From Alisma plantago-aquatica (lineage: Eukaryota > Streptophyta > Magnoliopsida > Alismatales > Alismataceae), in the NCBI GenBank assembly GCA_963693085.1, contig OY856410.1, positions 1,334,363,804 to 1,334,427,803 on the forward strand: a DNA stretch of 64,000 nucleotides, in the 5' to 3' direction. The position numbers were made by a program, and so were the translations under genes. The notes beneath the pieces are model-generated. The model saw only the letters and a list, made by a program, of their open reading frames with translations. It searched no databases and was not told where the DNA came from. Below, piece after piece: positions 22,841 to 34,591 of the stretch; positions within the stretch are counted from its first letter, which is position 1, and each line of letters begins with the position of its first letter.

Positions 22841-24477
22841 ATCTAAGATATCCATGTCTACAATGTCATCATCATCAACATCAGAAGCATATGGTTTGTA
22901 GTCATCATCTCCGTCTAAGGGTGCAGAAGAGAGAACAACATTGCCTTCATCACTAGAGGCAACAACAAAGCCATCAGAGACATCTCATCATCATCCTCAT
23001 CATCCTCCTCATCAGTAGAAACAACCTTCTCATCATCTTGGTCTGGCATCTTCTCATCAGAAAGAGAACCAAAACCTCGACTAGGCCAATGGGCATTCTG
23101 CTCATACCAAGACATACCAAGAGCATGGACATCATTGGCCTGTGGGAAGGAAGGAGCATAACTACCAAGACTAACAAGCAGAGTGGCCAAGGGGCCAGAT
23201 GTAAGAGGCATCACACTAGGGGTAGATCCACCAATAGCAGAGGGTGTAGCAACAGAAGATGTAGGTGGAGGGGAAGGGTAAAAGTGATCATATGCATAGG
23301 ATGCATAGTCACCTCCTGGGTAGGGCTGGTAGGTAGGGTAAGGGTGTGCACATGAAATGTTCATGTTGGATATTATAAAATATAGGTCTTGATGCAGGTG
23401 CTCCTAAACATGAAGGTTGTATGTCTATTGATGCATCATGTAGACCATAAGGGTTTCATTGGATACATGGAATGAGGCACGGGAAGGTCAGGTAGGTTGA
23501 GGCGGTGGGGATGCTCGGGTAGAGGTAGATGCACCAGGTGTGGTAGAGGATAGGATAGGCACTAACTTCTAAAGTGTGGTCTCACTGATGCAAACTCCTT
23601 TTCAGGTAGGTTTGCAGTGCAGGTCATGGAAAAGAGATTTTCTAGTGGCAAGTTGGAATAGACCATAGATCAGGGCTAGGTAGAGCGAGTGGGTGCCATA
23701 GGTGTTCTTGCCTGAGTTAAAGTAGGTATATGATGGGGAACATATTTTTGCCACTTGAATCCTATGTTCCTCAAGAGACAGTACATAATGATCGCAATAT
23801 TTTCTACAATTTAAGTCTGATTTTTCTTTAGATGAATATTGCAGTTAACAACTAAGGCAAGTATGCATCTATTGAGGTATAAGGTAGAGTAGGGAAGGGT
23901 GCACTTCTTCCTATAAGGGAATCAAGTCTTCTTCAAGAACTTATGAATATCAGGGAGAGTAAGGTTATATTTCTTATAGAAGGACTCAGGATTAACAAGG
24001 TCAACATACTCTGGATAGGCCTTACGCCAGGTGTCAGTCACTCTAGTACCTGAAAAGAAGATATTCAGGGTATCCTTAGAGACTTATAATATTCTTCCCA
24101 ATGATCATAGATGTGAGGACTACTTGAGTATTAGGCAGGGGTATGAGGGTGTCGTAACCCCAATGCAAATTTTCATAGAATTCATGAATGACTTTGGTTC
24201 TTGTGATGGAATTGTCATAACACATGCGTTCAACACCCAAGGCTGAGAGATGGTGGTCGTATAATAACTCTGCTACTTGATCTATGACCTCTTGTCTCTG
24301 TGGGCGTGGCTCAAAAAGGGCACAAAAAAGGAAGGAGTTCCTAGGAAGGAGCTCATTGTACCTATTGAGAGCCTCATTTGAGACAAAGAAGGTGTCATAA
24401 AAGGGAATCAAACATGAGTTGGAAGAAGATGATGGTTCATTAGCTGGGGCGGCCCTCTTTCTCCTATTGAATGCCAT
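22841..24477 (-). pseudogene. S3 third ORF relic with acidic C-terminus
   Basis: Same gene as the S2 third ORF. Start at ATG 24477 (MAFNRRKRAAPANEPSSSS). The N-terminal block keeps FFVSNEALNRYNELLPRNSF and VIHEFYENLHWGYDTLIPLP; the EFYENL-type phrase is characteristic of plant transposon-protein domains. The C-terminal piece (22915-23364) has the Pro/Ser/Tyr-rich region, then a strongly acidic run (DEEDDEDDDE). The middle is frameshifted. The protein was probably about 500 residues. Its role is unknown; calling it an envelope would go beyond the evidence. Confidence 0.65.
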
Positions 24478-25084
24478 GGAGACAAAATGGAGAGGATGGA
24501 GAGAGCAAAAGCTAAAGAAACACCACCAAAACCCATCCACATACCTATAGTTGATAGGAAGAAGGTCAAGGAAGGTCGATCTAATTCAAACTAGGCCTAG
24601 GGAGAGGAAGGTCAGGGCTAGGGTTGAGAGCTTGAGGGAGCTAGAGGTTGGATCAGTTGACTTTTCTCTAGTTGAGAGGGAGAAAATTCGGCCGAACCTA
24701 TCTTAAGTTTACTCCAACCCAACCATCGGTCAATTTTTGTGAGTCTGAAACTCAACTGATAGGCTCTTGAAAAAAGCTCTCGGCCACTGATCGGTGGAGT
24801 TGGAAACTCAACTGATGGTCAACCTGACCTAAAATTAGAAATTCTAATTTCTAGCCATTTGAGTGCTAATTAAATTTATTTTTCATGTCCATTATCCATT
24901 TTAAACATACTTAGGCACATACCACTCATCATTGGTTACTATTTTTCCATAAAATAAGCATTTTTGAAAAATACCCAAAAACAAGAGAAAAACAAGTCAA
25001 AAGAACATGAAAAACTAATTTTTAGCATATTAGCAAGCAATGGTGATCAATAGGCAAAGCATATAGGAAATATGCAAACAAGAT
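24478..25084 (-). mobile_element. S3 pol-ORF3 spacer
   Basis: Non-coding, with degenerate ACTCAACTGATGG words; aligns with 16131-16800. Nothing else seen. Confidence 0.6.
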
Positions 25085-26600
25085 AGAAGGAATATCAAAT
25101 TCATTCAAAGCAATTATGAGCAGTTTAGATCTTAAAAAGTTAAATTTCTCTCTAGCTAGAGGTTTAGTGAAAATGTCCGCCAACTAATTTTCTGTGTCCA
25201 CATGTGTGATATAGATATCCTTTTTGCCAATATGATCACAAAGAAAATGATGGCGAACCTCTATATGCTTATCTCTACTATGCAAGATAGGATTATATGA
25301 AAAGTCAATTGCACTAGTATTATCACATTAGATAGGAGAATCATAAAAAAGAATGTTAAAGTTGTGGAGAATTTGCTTCATCCATAGGACCTAGGCACAA
25401 CAACTCCCGACTGCAATGTATTCAACCTCGGTGGTTGATAATTCCACTGTACTCTGTTTCTTGGAGAACCAAGACACCAAGCATGGTCCTAGGGAAAGCA
25501 AGTGCCACTTGTGCACTTTCTATCAATCAAGCACCCTGCATAATCCACATCACTATAAGAAGTAATTGTAAAGTCCCTTGACTTGGGACACCATAGTCCA
25601 AAATTTTGGGTTTTGGCTAAGTACCTTAAAATCCTCTTAACAACTATAAGATGTGATTTCTTAGGATTTGATTTAAAGTGAGCACACAAGCCAACACTAA
25701 ATGTTATATTAGGTCTAGAGGCAGTTGAATAGAGTAAACTTCTAATCATACCTCTATAGAGCTTCTCATCTACCTTCTCACCTTCTTCATCCTTATCAAG
25801 TTTTGTGGTGTTTGACATGGGTGTGTCCATCGGCTTGGTGTTTTCCATACCAAAGCGTTTAAGTAGTTCACTTGTGTACTTGCCTTGGTTGATGAAGTTC
25901 CCATATTTAGTTTGCTTGATTTGAAAGCTGAGGAAGAACGTGATCTCACCCATCATACTGATTTCAAATTCACTATGCATAAGATCATTAAATTCTTTAC
26001 AAAGTTCAAGGTTTGTTCCACCAAAAATGATACCATCAACATATATTTGGATGATAAGAAAATTGTTAAAAGTGTGCTTTTGAAAAAAGGTAGAATATAC
26101 TTTGCCCATGATATATCCATGATCTAAAAGAAAGTTCTTTAATTTCTCATACCAAGTTTGAGGTTCTTGTTTGAGTCCATAGAGAGTTTTTTGCAACTAA
26201 TAAACATGGTTAGGTAAACTATCATGTTCAAATCCAGGAGGTTGTGCAACATACACTTCCTCCTCAATTGTACCATTCAAAAACACACTTTTAACATCCA
26301 TTTGATAAAGAAGAAAGTTTTTATAATTAGCAAAGGCAATAACATACAAATGGACTCAAGTCTAGCTATAGGTGCATATGTTTCATCATAATCTATACCT
26401 TCATGTTGATTGCATCCTTGAGCCACTAACCTTACTTTGTACCTTACCACTTTGTCACTTTCATCAAGCTTATTGTGGTAGATCCATTTGGTACCAATGA
26501 TCTTTCTATCACTTGGTCTAGGCAATAGGGTCCATACTTTGTTGTTTTCAATTTGCTCCAACTCTTCTTGCATAGCTGGGATCCACTCATCATCCCCAAG
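25085..26600 (-). pseudogene. S3 RT-RNase H relic
   Basis: The longest copia frame here (25489-26196) runs from LYGLKQEPQTWYEKLKNFL through the palm IIQIYVDGIIFGGTN to RNase H with SDVDYAGCLIDRKCTSG. The second Asp of the catalytic YVDD is Gly. The RT N-terminus is in the separate frame 26277-26573 (KNKVWTLLPRPSDRKIIGTK, GIDYDETYAP). The RNase H C-terminus at 25085-25480 is broken. A frameshift near 26270 separates the two RT pieces. Confidence 0.88.
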
Positions 26601-28000
26601 AGCTTCCTTGACGTTCTTTGGCTCGAGTTGTGAGATGAATGTGCTATTGACTTGTTCTTTATTGAATGCATCCTGGGCGTCTTCACTCTTTCAAACAAAT
26701 CACCTAAAATCAACTCTTTTGGATGATTCTTTGCAAACCTGGGAGTTGGATCTTTCTTCTCTTCATCTTTCTCTTCTTCTTGAGTGACCACCTCTTTTCC
26801 CTTTTGGGTGATGTTGAGATCTTTTAGAATAGGAATTACTTCACCTGCAACACCATCATTTGGTACAATATCTTTGGAAATAGATGGGTTAGTCTCAATA
26901 AACTTAACATTTATAGATTCTTCTACTTTATCAAGATCAATATTAAATACTCTATAAGCTCACTAGTAGCGCTATAGCCAAGAAAGAATGCCTTGTAAGA
27001 TTTCAGATCAAACTTGTCGAGAGAATCTTTTGTATTCAAAACAAAATAAGGACATCCTAAAACATTAAAATACTCAATAGAAGGCTTCCTACCATGCCAT
27101 ATCTCATAGGAGGTTTTCTTCAAAGAAGGATGTGTAAAAACCTAATTTTGCACAAAACATGAGGTACTAACGGATTTGACCCACAATTTCTTTGCAGTGT
27201 CATACTCTAAAAGCATGGTCCTAGCCATCTCTTGTAGTGACCTATTCTTCCTCTCTACAACCCCATTTTTTGAGGTATTTGAGGTGAAGAGAAGTTATGT
27301 GCATAACTAGATTCTTGACAAAAATGTTCAAAAAGATCCTTTTCAAATTCTCCCCCATGATCACTACAGATAGAAATGATGCGGCAAGAGGCTTAATTCT
27401 CAACCTTTTTACAAAAGCTCGAGAAAATATCAAGCGTATCACTCTTAGAAATGAGAAAGAAGGTACAAGTATATCTAGAGAAATCATCGAAAATAACAAG
27501 GCAATACTTGGAACCATGAAGTGATTGAGTTCTCATTGGTCCAAATAGATCAATGTGAAGAAGTTCAAGAGCTCTCTTGCTCTTTTGGATTTGAAGGAGG
27601 ACTTGGTTTACTTTCCTTGGGTACAAGGTTGGCATTCCTCATCCTTTTTAAAATCCAATTTGGGAAGTCCCTTGACCAAGTCCTTTTTGCTCAACTTCTT
27701 CAACAGATGCATATTTACATGACCAAGCCGACGATGCCAAAGATAACTATCATTTGAATTGACTACTAGACATCTAAAAACAACATGATTAATAGAGTCA
27801 AGAACTATAACATAAATATTACCACTTATAGTTCCCTTATATATAACTTGAGAGGTGAGGGAATCTAGAATCAAGCATTCAAAGGAAGTAAATAGCACAA
27901 GGTAACAATTGTCACATAATTGACTAACATTAATTAAATTGTGATGTAGGCCATCCACAAAAAGAACATTCTTGATACACAAGGATTCAACTACATCACC
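26601..28000 (-). pseudogene. S3 integrase relic
   Basis: The frame at 27608-28096 carries LWHRRLGHVNMHLLKKL and CQPCTQGK, all four zinc ligands present. The core begins ELLHIDLFGPMRTQS, then YCLVIFDDFSRYT (27393-27635), offset by a short deletion. The C-terminus KKTSYEIWHGRKPSIEYFNV lies at 26923-27123. An acidic/Lys linker leads to RT (26601-26800). Confidence 0.86.
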
Positions 28001-28140
28001 CTCACCTTTGACTTTACCTTTCTTGTTGTCCCCAAAGGTGACCGAACCTCCTTTCTTTTTGGTGAAGTTGTTGAAATGGCTTATATCACCTGTCATATGC
28101 TTCGTGCAGCCACTATCAACAAATCAACAATCCATCTTCC
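28001..28140 (-). pseudogene. S3 protease relic (8-bp duplication at active site)
   Basis: Around 28105-28135 the Ile-Val-Asp coding text carries a tandem 8-bp duplication (CAACAAAT type on the plus strand), which shifts the frame exactly at the catalytic Asp. Confidence 0.8.
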
Positions 28141-29219
28141 TTTTTCCTCACTGATCTCACTTAAGTCACCAATTTCTTCACTAGTAGAGGCCACGAGTGC
28201 AAGGTGGTACTACTTGAGGATGAATCTTCCCAAGCTGAATGAGCTGCATTCTTATATCTTTTCTCCTTGTTGTCCTTTCTCTTATACTTACTATCCTTCT
28301 TGTCACCTTCCTCCTTCTTTGAGCTTCCCTTTTGGTGTGACTTTCTTGACTTGAGACATTCACTCTTGTAGTGTACTTTTGTCCACACTTGTAACATCTA
28401 GGAGTAGAGGAGGAGGCTTGCTTTCCCTTCATGTAGTTGGCTTCATGCTCACTTGGACCATCATCTTCACTAGAGGAGGAAGGATAAGTCCAAAAAGTAA
28501 GTTGTTGTTGAAGGATAACCACCTACACTTATGCTTTGAAAGCACTGTATTTGATCTTATTGGCTTCCTTCTCTTCTTGCTTGTCTTATTCTTCTTGCTT
28601 GTCAAGCCTTGGCTCATGAGCTTGGAGGTTGCTAATGAGCTCTTCAGTTGGGATGTCATCAAGGCTCCTCACTTCTTCAATGAAGGTCACCTTCGACTCC
28701 CATCTCTTTGGTAGAGTCCTCAAGATCTTGGAGTTGATTACACCTCTATCCAAAGTGTTGCCCAAAGCAACCAGCCCATTGATGATGACATTGAGTCTTG
28801 AGTACATCTACACAATCCATTCTTTCTTGCCCATCTTAAAGTTCTCTAGAAGGCTATTCAACATGTAGATCTTAGCCTCCTTGACTTGCTTTGTGCCCTC
28901 GTAAGTGATGCACAATTTGTCCCAAATATCATAGGCGGTGTCCCAAGATAAGATGCGATTGAACTATGTTGGGGGTAAGGGATGTGTAGAGGATACTTAT
29001 GGCTTTTCCATTGAGCTGGGATTCTTTAAGTGAAGCTTCACTCCATGTTGCAACAACTTTGGTTGGCTCCTTGTATGGTGTGACCATCACCATCCACATA
29101 TCAAATCTCATGCCTTGAATGTAGAATTGCATGCACCTTTTCTAATAGAGGAAGTTGGTGCCGTCGAAGACTGGAGGACGCATGGGGAAGCCTCCCTCTA
29201 GGTTGAGTGAACCAAGTAG
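28141..29219 (-). pseudogene. S3 gag relic (start codon deleted)
   Basis: Compared with S1 and S2, about 34 bp between the PBS and gag are missing at 29228-29230 and the start ATG has gone with them. The block LRTLPKRWESKVTFIEEVRSL and IPTEELISNLQAHEPRLD is preserved at 28586-28807. The knuckle near 28375-28405 reads CYKCGQK and then shifts frame. Ser- and Lys-rich tail as in S1. Confidence 0.84.
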
Positions 29220-29252
29220 GTTGTCGCCAAGATCCTTCACTTTGATACCACT

Positions 29253-30715
29253 TGTTGGATCTAGGGCTCTAGAGGGGAGTGAATAAAGCTACAAAACTTC
29301 TTACAAGATAGATTATACCTTCAAATTATATATATCAATCAATACCAATAGCTTAAGTGTAATTTAAAGTCCTAACTAACAAGCATAGCAAGGATGAGAG
29401 AAAATGAAACAAGCAGTTGGACATGGTCATTTAGAGTGGTTCCACTCTCCAAACTAGGAGAGAGCCAATCCACTACCTAGAGAGGTCAACCTCTAGGACT
29501 TTGCAAGTTCTTTCCTCTATATATTCACCAATAAGAGTTACAACACAAGACCCACAAAAGGTCTTACCTATCCAATACAAAGAGTCTTCAACCTTACCAA
29601 GGACTTACCCACTTTGTAAGAGTCTTCCGCCTTCTTCTGAGGACTTACCTGCTCTTGTGCAAGTCTTCAGCCTTCAAGGGATTACCCACTCTTGGATCTT
29701 CAGCCTTTGCCTTCTCCTTCACCTGGAGAAGATTTTCACTTCTTCTTCAACCTTGAAGAAGAAGAACAACAACTACACCTTCACTTGGAGTAACTTGATT
29801 CACCTTTGCTTCTTTGAGGAAAGAGGTAGGGAAGATGGAATGGAATGAGAGATTTACAAGCACAAGGAATTATCTCTCTTACAACTAGCATAATTCACTC
29901 ATAATCATGAAATGCTATGTAAATGAGAGAGATAAAGGGGATGAAGGAGTTGCAACACAGTCAACTATAGCAAGGACTTAGAATAGCATGAATGAGAAAA
30001 CTTGGAATGAACTCCAAGGGGTCCTATTTATAGCTGGGGGTGTTCCCTTGAGTGTGGGATCACTTAAGAGCAAAATATAGACATTTTCCAAGTTGCAACA
30101 TATCTATTCTCTCTCAAAACAGCTCACCAACGGTATAATCACTTTTTCTACATTTTTCTTACATTACATTTGTTCAAGTTCTAATAAAGGTAACTTAACC
30201 GATATACTAAGTGACAAATCCAATTTTCAAACTATCGGTAGAGTTTGTTTTGGGAAACTCAACCGATGAGTTAAAATTAGTTTTGGTCAGTATGTTGGTC
30301 AGTCGAATTCTGTGAGTGTGCAACTCGACCGATTGGTCTCTCAAGAAAATCCATCACTGGATCGATCGAGTTTCCAACTCGATCGATGAACAACCTGTGA
30401 AATTTTTTATAAATTGACTTTTAAATGATCAAACATTGGAATTAAGTGTCCCTAATTTTTTTCCATCTTAGTTACAAGTCATATCATCAATACAAGTGAT
30501 TACAAAAATCATCTAAGGTCATTTGGAGTGATTTCCCAAAATGCGCACTTGCATTGCTTTTGACTTGAACTTGAACAAGCTAGGGCTTGTATAATTTGTT
30601 CCTTTTCATGTAGCTAAAGCCTGAAATCAATATTGAACAAACATATTAGATACATATGAATGGAATGGTTAAGTCATTATCAAAATATGAGCAATGTATA
30701 AATCCCAAGTCAATG
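29253..30715 (-). mobile_element. S LTR 3 (5' LTR of the array)
   Basis: The low edge TGTTGGATC at 29253 is next to the PBS (29240-29250). The high edge is near 30715, where the expected GTCAACA reads GTCAATG. It is about 1.46 kb. After five further bases (AATAA) the B1 LTR resumes. ACTCGACC-type repeats lie at 30165-30400 and the TATA box near 30025. Confidence 0.85.
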
Positions 30716-30720
30716 AATAA

Positions 30721-31086
30721 GAGTTCTAGTTGGTTCGTTTGGCCTACTCTAGAGGTAGGAGTCTGTTGGCTACTGCTAGGAGGGAAACATCAATTCATAG
30801 TCTGTGGAGAGATCTAAGGAGGCGCGGTAATAGTTTTCCAAGTCTACTGTCCATGGAGGATCTGTCAGGTGAGTCTGAATGTGACTAGGAGCTGTAAAAC
30901 CACCATCCAAGACAAAGTGTGCATCTACATTGACGAGGATTGTCGCTGGAGTTGTTCCAGGACCAGGTATATATTTGTGAAACCATCCGTCCCATTACAT
31001 AGTTATTGAAATGATCTGCTGGTTAATGGGAAATATGTCAGTAATTTTTGTTTCCACTGCTTATCTCTATGCCGTATTTTCCTTAA
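30721..31086 (+). mobile_element. Element B1: 5' LTR, second part
   Basis: Resumes the LTR broken at 8136; its first 78 bp repeat 8059-8136. It ends near CCTTAA at 31086 (the family CCCAACA, decayed), one base before the PBS. Confidence 0.85.
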
Positions 31087-31087
31087 G

Positions 31088-31100
31088 TGATATCAGAGCC
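31088..31100 (+). other. B1 primer-binding site
   Basis: TGATATCAGAGCC, one change from TGGTATCAGAGCC; the downstream ACG context is the same as in B2. Confidence 0.8.
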
Positions 31101-31319
31101 ACGCCAATTAATTAAGTTTTGGGATAATTGATATGATCAGATTTTTTGTTTTATCATGTTTATTTATTGCATGTGATGCAAATATTTAAACTGGTTGATG
31201 TGCACGTCTATCTAATCACCACATAAAGAACCCAAACAAACATATATATGATATGATATATATGCAATGTACATGCATCACCATAAAATCGGTATTAATG
31301 GTGGATGTAAAGCATGGTT
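31101..31319 (+). mobile_element. B1 leader, first part
   Basis: Aligns with the B2 leader at 48021-48236 up to the words GTGGATGTAAAGCATGGTT. It is cut at 31319 by B2 and resumes at 54862. Non-coding. Confidence 0.8.
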
Positions 31320-31614
31320 TGTTGGTATGTATACCCTGAGAGATAATCATGGGATGATTGGTGGGATACATTAATATTGATTTGATAAACATCAAAGGCA
31401 AGCTTCCAATTCATCCTGGTTCAGTCATATGAGTAATGATATAATAGATTGAATGTCTAGAGAATGACAATATTCAATGACGTATGCTTTCAAGTTGAGG
31501 ACCTGAACGATGAGATCATACAGATGATAAGAGTTTGTACATTCTTATTATGTCCTTATTTGGATGTCATTATGGAAGGTAGATAGAAAACAATGACACA
31601 CAAGACTAGATTGT
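31320..31614 (+). mobile_element. B2 5' LTR, first part
   Basis: Aligns base for base with 52641-52935 of the 3' LTR and stops at the D array. Confidence 0.92.
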
Positions 31615-32289
31615 TGTGAAAGACTGAATTTTTGTCTTAATTTCGAGGACAAAATTTCTTTTAAGGTGTGTAGGATGTGATGGAGTGAACTTTTGATGTT
31701 CTTAAATACCCAACTTGAATCATGAGCCAAAGATTGGAATTATAAACATGTGTTAATATGTAATGTGACAATGATGATGATGTATATATATATATTTGAT
31801 GTTAATATTATAATGACCCTAATTCTGCACCATCTTGGATTAAGTTGTTGATTAGTCAATTAATGATAACTTGGCACCAAATGGAAGAGAATTTAGCTTG
31901 TGTTATTGTAAATATATAATTAAAATTTCATAGAGTTTGAATGATCCTAGACTTTGTTACTAAGGTTTGAATATAGTGAGACCGTTGATTTATTAATGTA
32001 CAAGAGTATAAAATCGTTAGCCTAAGTTTTTAGTATATACCCATGTCATGCAACCTTTGGGAAGAGGGAGCCACAGATTGGTCAACTAATGCAGCGTTCC
32101 TATTCCCTAGATGTCATCCGACGGTAGTGAAATAATCTCATACATACCTCCAACTGAACCAGCAACGTGGGAGGTCTTTCCAGTACCCATGTTACCATGA
32201 TCCACGATTGTGGTACAGGATGTGAAATAGATGCACCCACCATCTACCTAATGAAATAGTGATTCAACGAAACCAGTAGACTAACAACT

Positions 32290-33300
32290 CGTAGGAGGCG
32301 ACATAGACCTTTTCACTCCACCATACAGAAGTAAGGGAAGAGATGGAACAGAAGAAGAGTGACGAGTAGAGAACCCAGGCTTTCCGGAGACCTTTCCTGA
32401 GCGGTGACGCCCTGATCGGACTACGGCCGGAGGCAAGCCCACAAAGATGGAGATCAGGAGGTGTAGATCTTCCTTACGGTGTTTGAAGCGGGCGAGAAGG
32501 AGGCGATCAACCAGGGTGGGGACCTTCTCTGTTGATCTAGGGTGCAACGGTGGTGTGAAATTGAGTCACCGCCGCAGCAGCAGTCGTGAGCGGCAAGCCC
32601 CACTGTAGCAAGGAGATCTTTTGCTCACTGGAGTTTCATTAGGTGCATACTGCTGATGAATGAGGGTGGAGGAGCATGGAGGATGAGAGACTTTGAGGAG
32701 TCTTATCTGTGGATGAGGAGTAGAAACCGACAGCTGATCAAATGCTAGAGAGGAGGCCAGCGGCGACAGTGCTATAAACGGCAAGCAGGTAACCTGAAGT
32801 TGATATCATGATGCCGACTCAGAGAAGGCCAGTGGCAGTGGCACTTTTGTCACTAAGAGGGATGCCTCATGCATCCGTTTCATGTGGATGGCAAGAAAGG
32901 AGAAGCGAGGTAGGAGCCTTGGAGAGATGAAGGCAGAGTCGATGGGGCTGGATCTCGCCGTTGGAGCTGGTGACCTAGGCGGCATCACCCTCGCTGAGAA
33001 GGAGAGCTATCTGAGGAGCACCGAGCAGAGGGGATGAATCGAGGACTAGGTGGCTGATCGCCCGCCAGAGAGAAGGACCACCCAGCGGCGCCCACATGGA
33101 TGATGCACACAGGCACCGACGGCCATGAATCTGAAGTCCCACTGACTCACTTGGATCGCAGACTCACGAGCATGAGAGAAGGCAAAGAAAGCCAAACCGG
33201 GTCTTGACCCCTAAACCCAGCCAAACTAGTGGATAACTGCCTGATTCACAGCAGACCACTAGCAAAGGATGCACCCCTTGTTAGCCACGTGGCAACACGC
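32290..33300 (+). other. GC-rich island in D LTR 1
   Basis: Clearly richer in G and C than the AT-rich rest of the LTR. Copies lie at about 37830-38850 and 43340-44370. Open minus-strand frames of 60-110 residues persist in all three but resemble no protein I know. It holds the palindrome GCCACGTGGC (33284-33293) beside an inverted CCAAT box. Confidence 0.65.
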
Positions 33301-34277
33301 CATTGGCTAGAAAAGGTAAATTACCTCAAATCATCCAGTTCTTAGATAAATCATATAAAATAGTACGATTATCAGAAAAATACAAACAAAGTATCGTTTT
33401 TCTCAAGAAAATGAGTAGAACACAATAGAATGATAATATTAGGCTTTTGGTGCATAAATAACAGTGATATCATGTAAGATGTGTAATGCTTGTTTAATGG
33501 ATAATAAATATCAAACAATGTTCTAAAATTTTGATAACGTGTCAGTAAGTTCATAATCATGTTTATAATGCTTATGATGTCATATATGACAATTCTTGGA
33601 CATAAAATCATGAAATTTTCTCAATATGGCTAATTAGGGCTAATAACCCTAAATAAAATGTATTAAATGCATACATGCTCAATAAATGATAAGATTTACT
33701 GAAAACCCTCATATCAGTATCTGGAAGATATTATGTAAATATGAGATCAGTTTTATACATGAAATTCAAGTTATATGAAGATGGCCATTAATACATGTTA
33801 TGAAACCATAATCTTGGTTAATGATGCAACCTAGGGCTAATATGTGTACATTAAGGATATGGAACCTAATGTTTAGATAATGAATCATAATATGGAAAAG
33901 GACATCAGTAAAATAATTCTACGATAAGAATGCAAGTAATGATGGGAATATCCTAATGAGATAAACCCTAAAACAGACATAACTAGGGTTATGATGATGA
34001 GAACCTGATGGTGATATGTGGTCTTGTCTTAATCGGTTTTGACCATGATTTAGTTGACATCGGGAATGTGGTATAGATTGTGATATCTCTTTGAAAGGTA
34101 TGCCATTACCTCTTACTTGGCTTATTACACAATATGCTTGTGTTATATGCATAGTAAAATACTTGGCATATGGTATTGGATGAAATGATTGTTCTTGTAT
34201 GATATGTTGGTTGGTTTTCTATACTTACTGCTATGAACACATCAAACATAATATCTCTGTTCCATTATATGAAAGCA

Positions 34278-34430
34278 CCAACTCTTTGGCAGTGTGTTCA
34301 GAAGTGACTGAACTCTTTGGTAGTGGTCACATTGTACATATGGAAGCACCAACTCTTTGGTAGTGTGCTTGGACCCAACTCTTTGGTAGTGGTCACAATG
34401 TACATATGATCCAACTCTTTGGTAGTGATC
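34278..34430 (+). repeat. CAACTCTTTGGTAGTG repeat cluster, D LTR 1
   Basis: Five copies spaced about 25-45 bp. LTR 3 also has five (about 45330-45480) and LTR 2 has four (about 39815-39940). Confidence 0.85.
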
Positions 34431-34582
34431 ATAAAGGCCTTGGGATACATAATGGAAAATGTGCTTAAAATATGTGTTCTCTTTTGTTAATGAATATCTT
34501 TGTGCAAGTATACACTTTTCTTATATTCTTCTATTACTGCCAAGTATTAGTTTTATGTTTTTTCCAAGATATGATGAGAGGT

Positions 34583-34591
34583 ATATAAAAG
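34583..34591 (+). promoter_or_regulatory. TATA box of D LTR 1
   Basis: TATATAAAA, about 150 bp after the repeat cluster and about 440 bp before the LTR end. Conserved at about 40094 and 45635. Confidence 0.65.

Larger units (their letters stand above)
8137..30720 (-). mobile_element. Array S: tandem Sirevirus-like copia elements, minus strand
   Basis: Read on the minus strand the array is LTR (30715-29253), internal S3 (29252-22126), LTR (22125-20661), internal S2 (20660-14078), LTR (14077-12641), truncated internal S1 (12640-8137). Each full internal region runs PBS, gag, protease, integrase, RT-RNase H, an extra ORF, then a polypurine tract. Adjacent units share one LTR, which has a PBS on one side and a polypurine tract on the other; that is the mark of a tandem array, not of separate insertions. 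S1 ends in the spacer after pol and lacks the extra ORF, polypurine tract and 3' LTR. Protein likeness and the third ORF suggest the Sirevirus lineage; that placement is inference. Confidence 0.85.

Noticed and set aside
32281..33000. Minus-strand frames of 60-110 codons in the GC-rich island of D LTRs
   Set aside because: They are long because GC-rich sequence has few stops; no start context, domain or codon signal supports a gene. Kept only as a structural finding.
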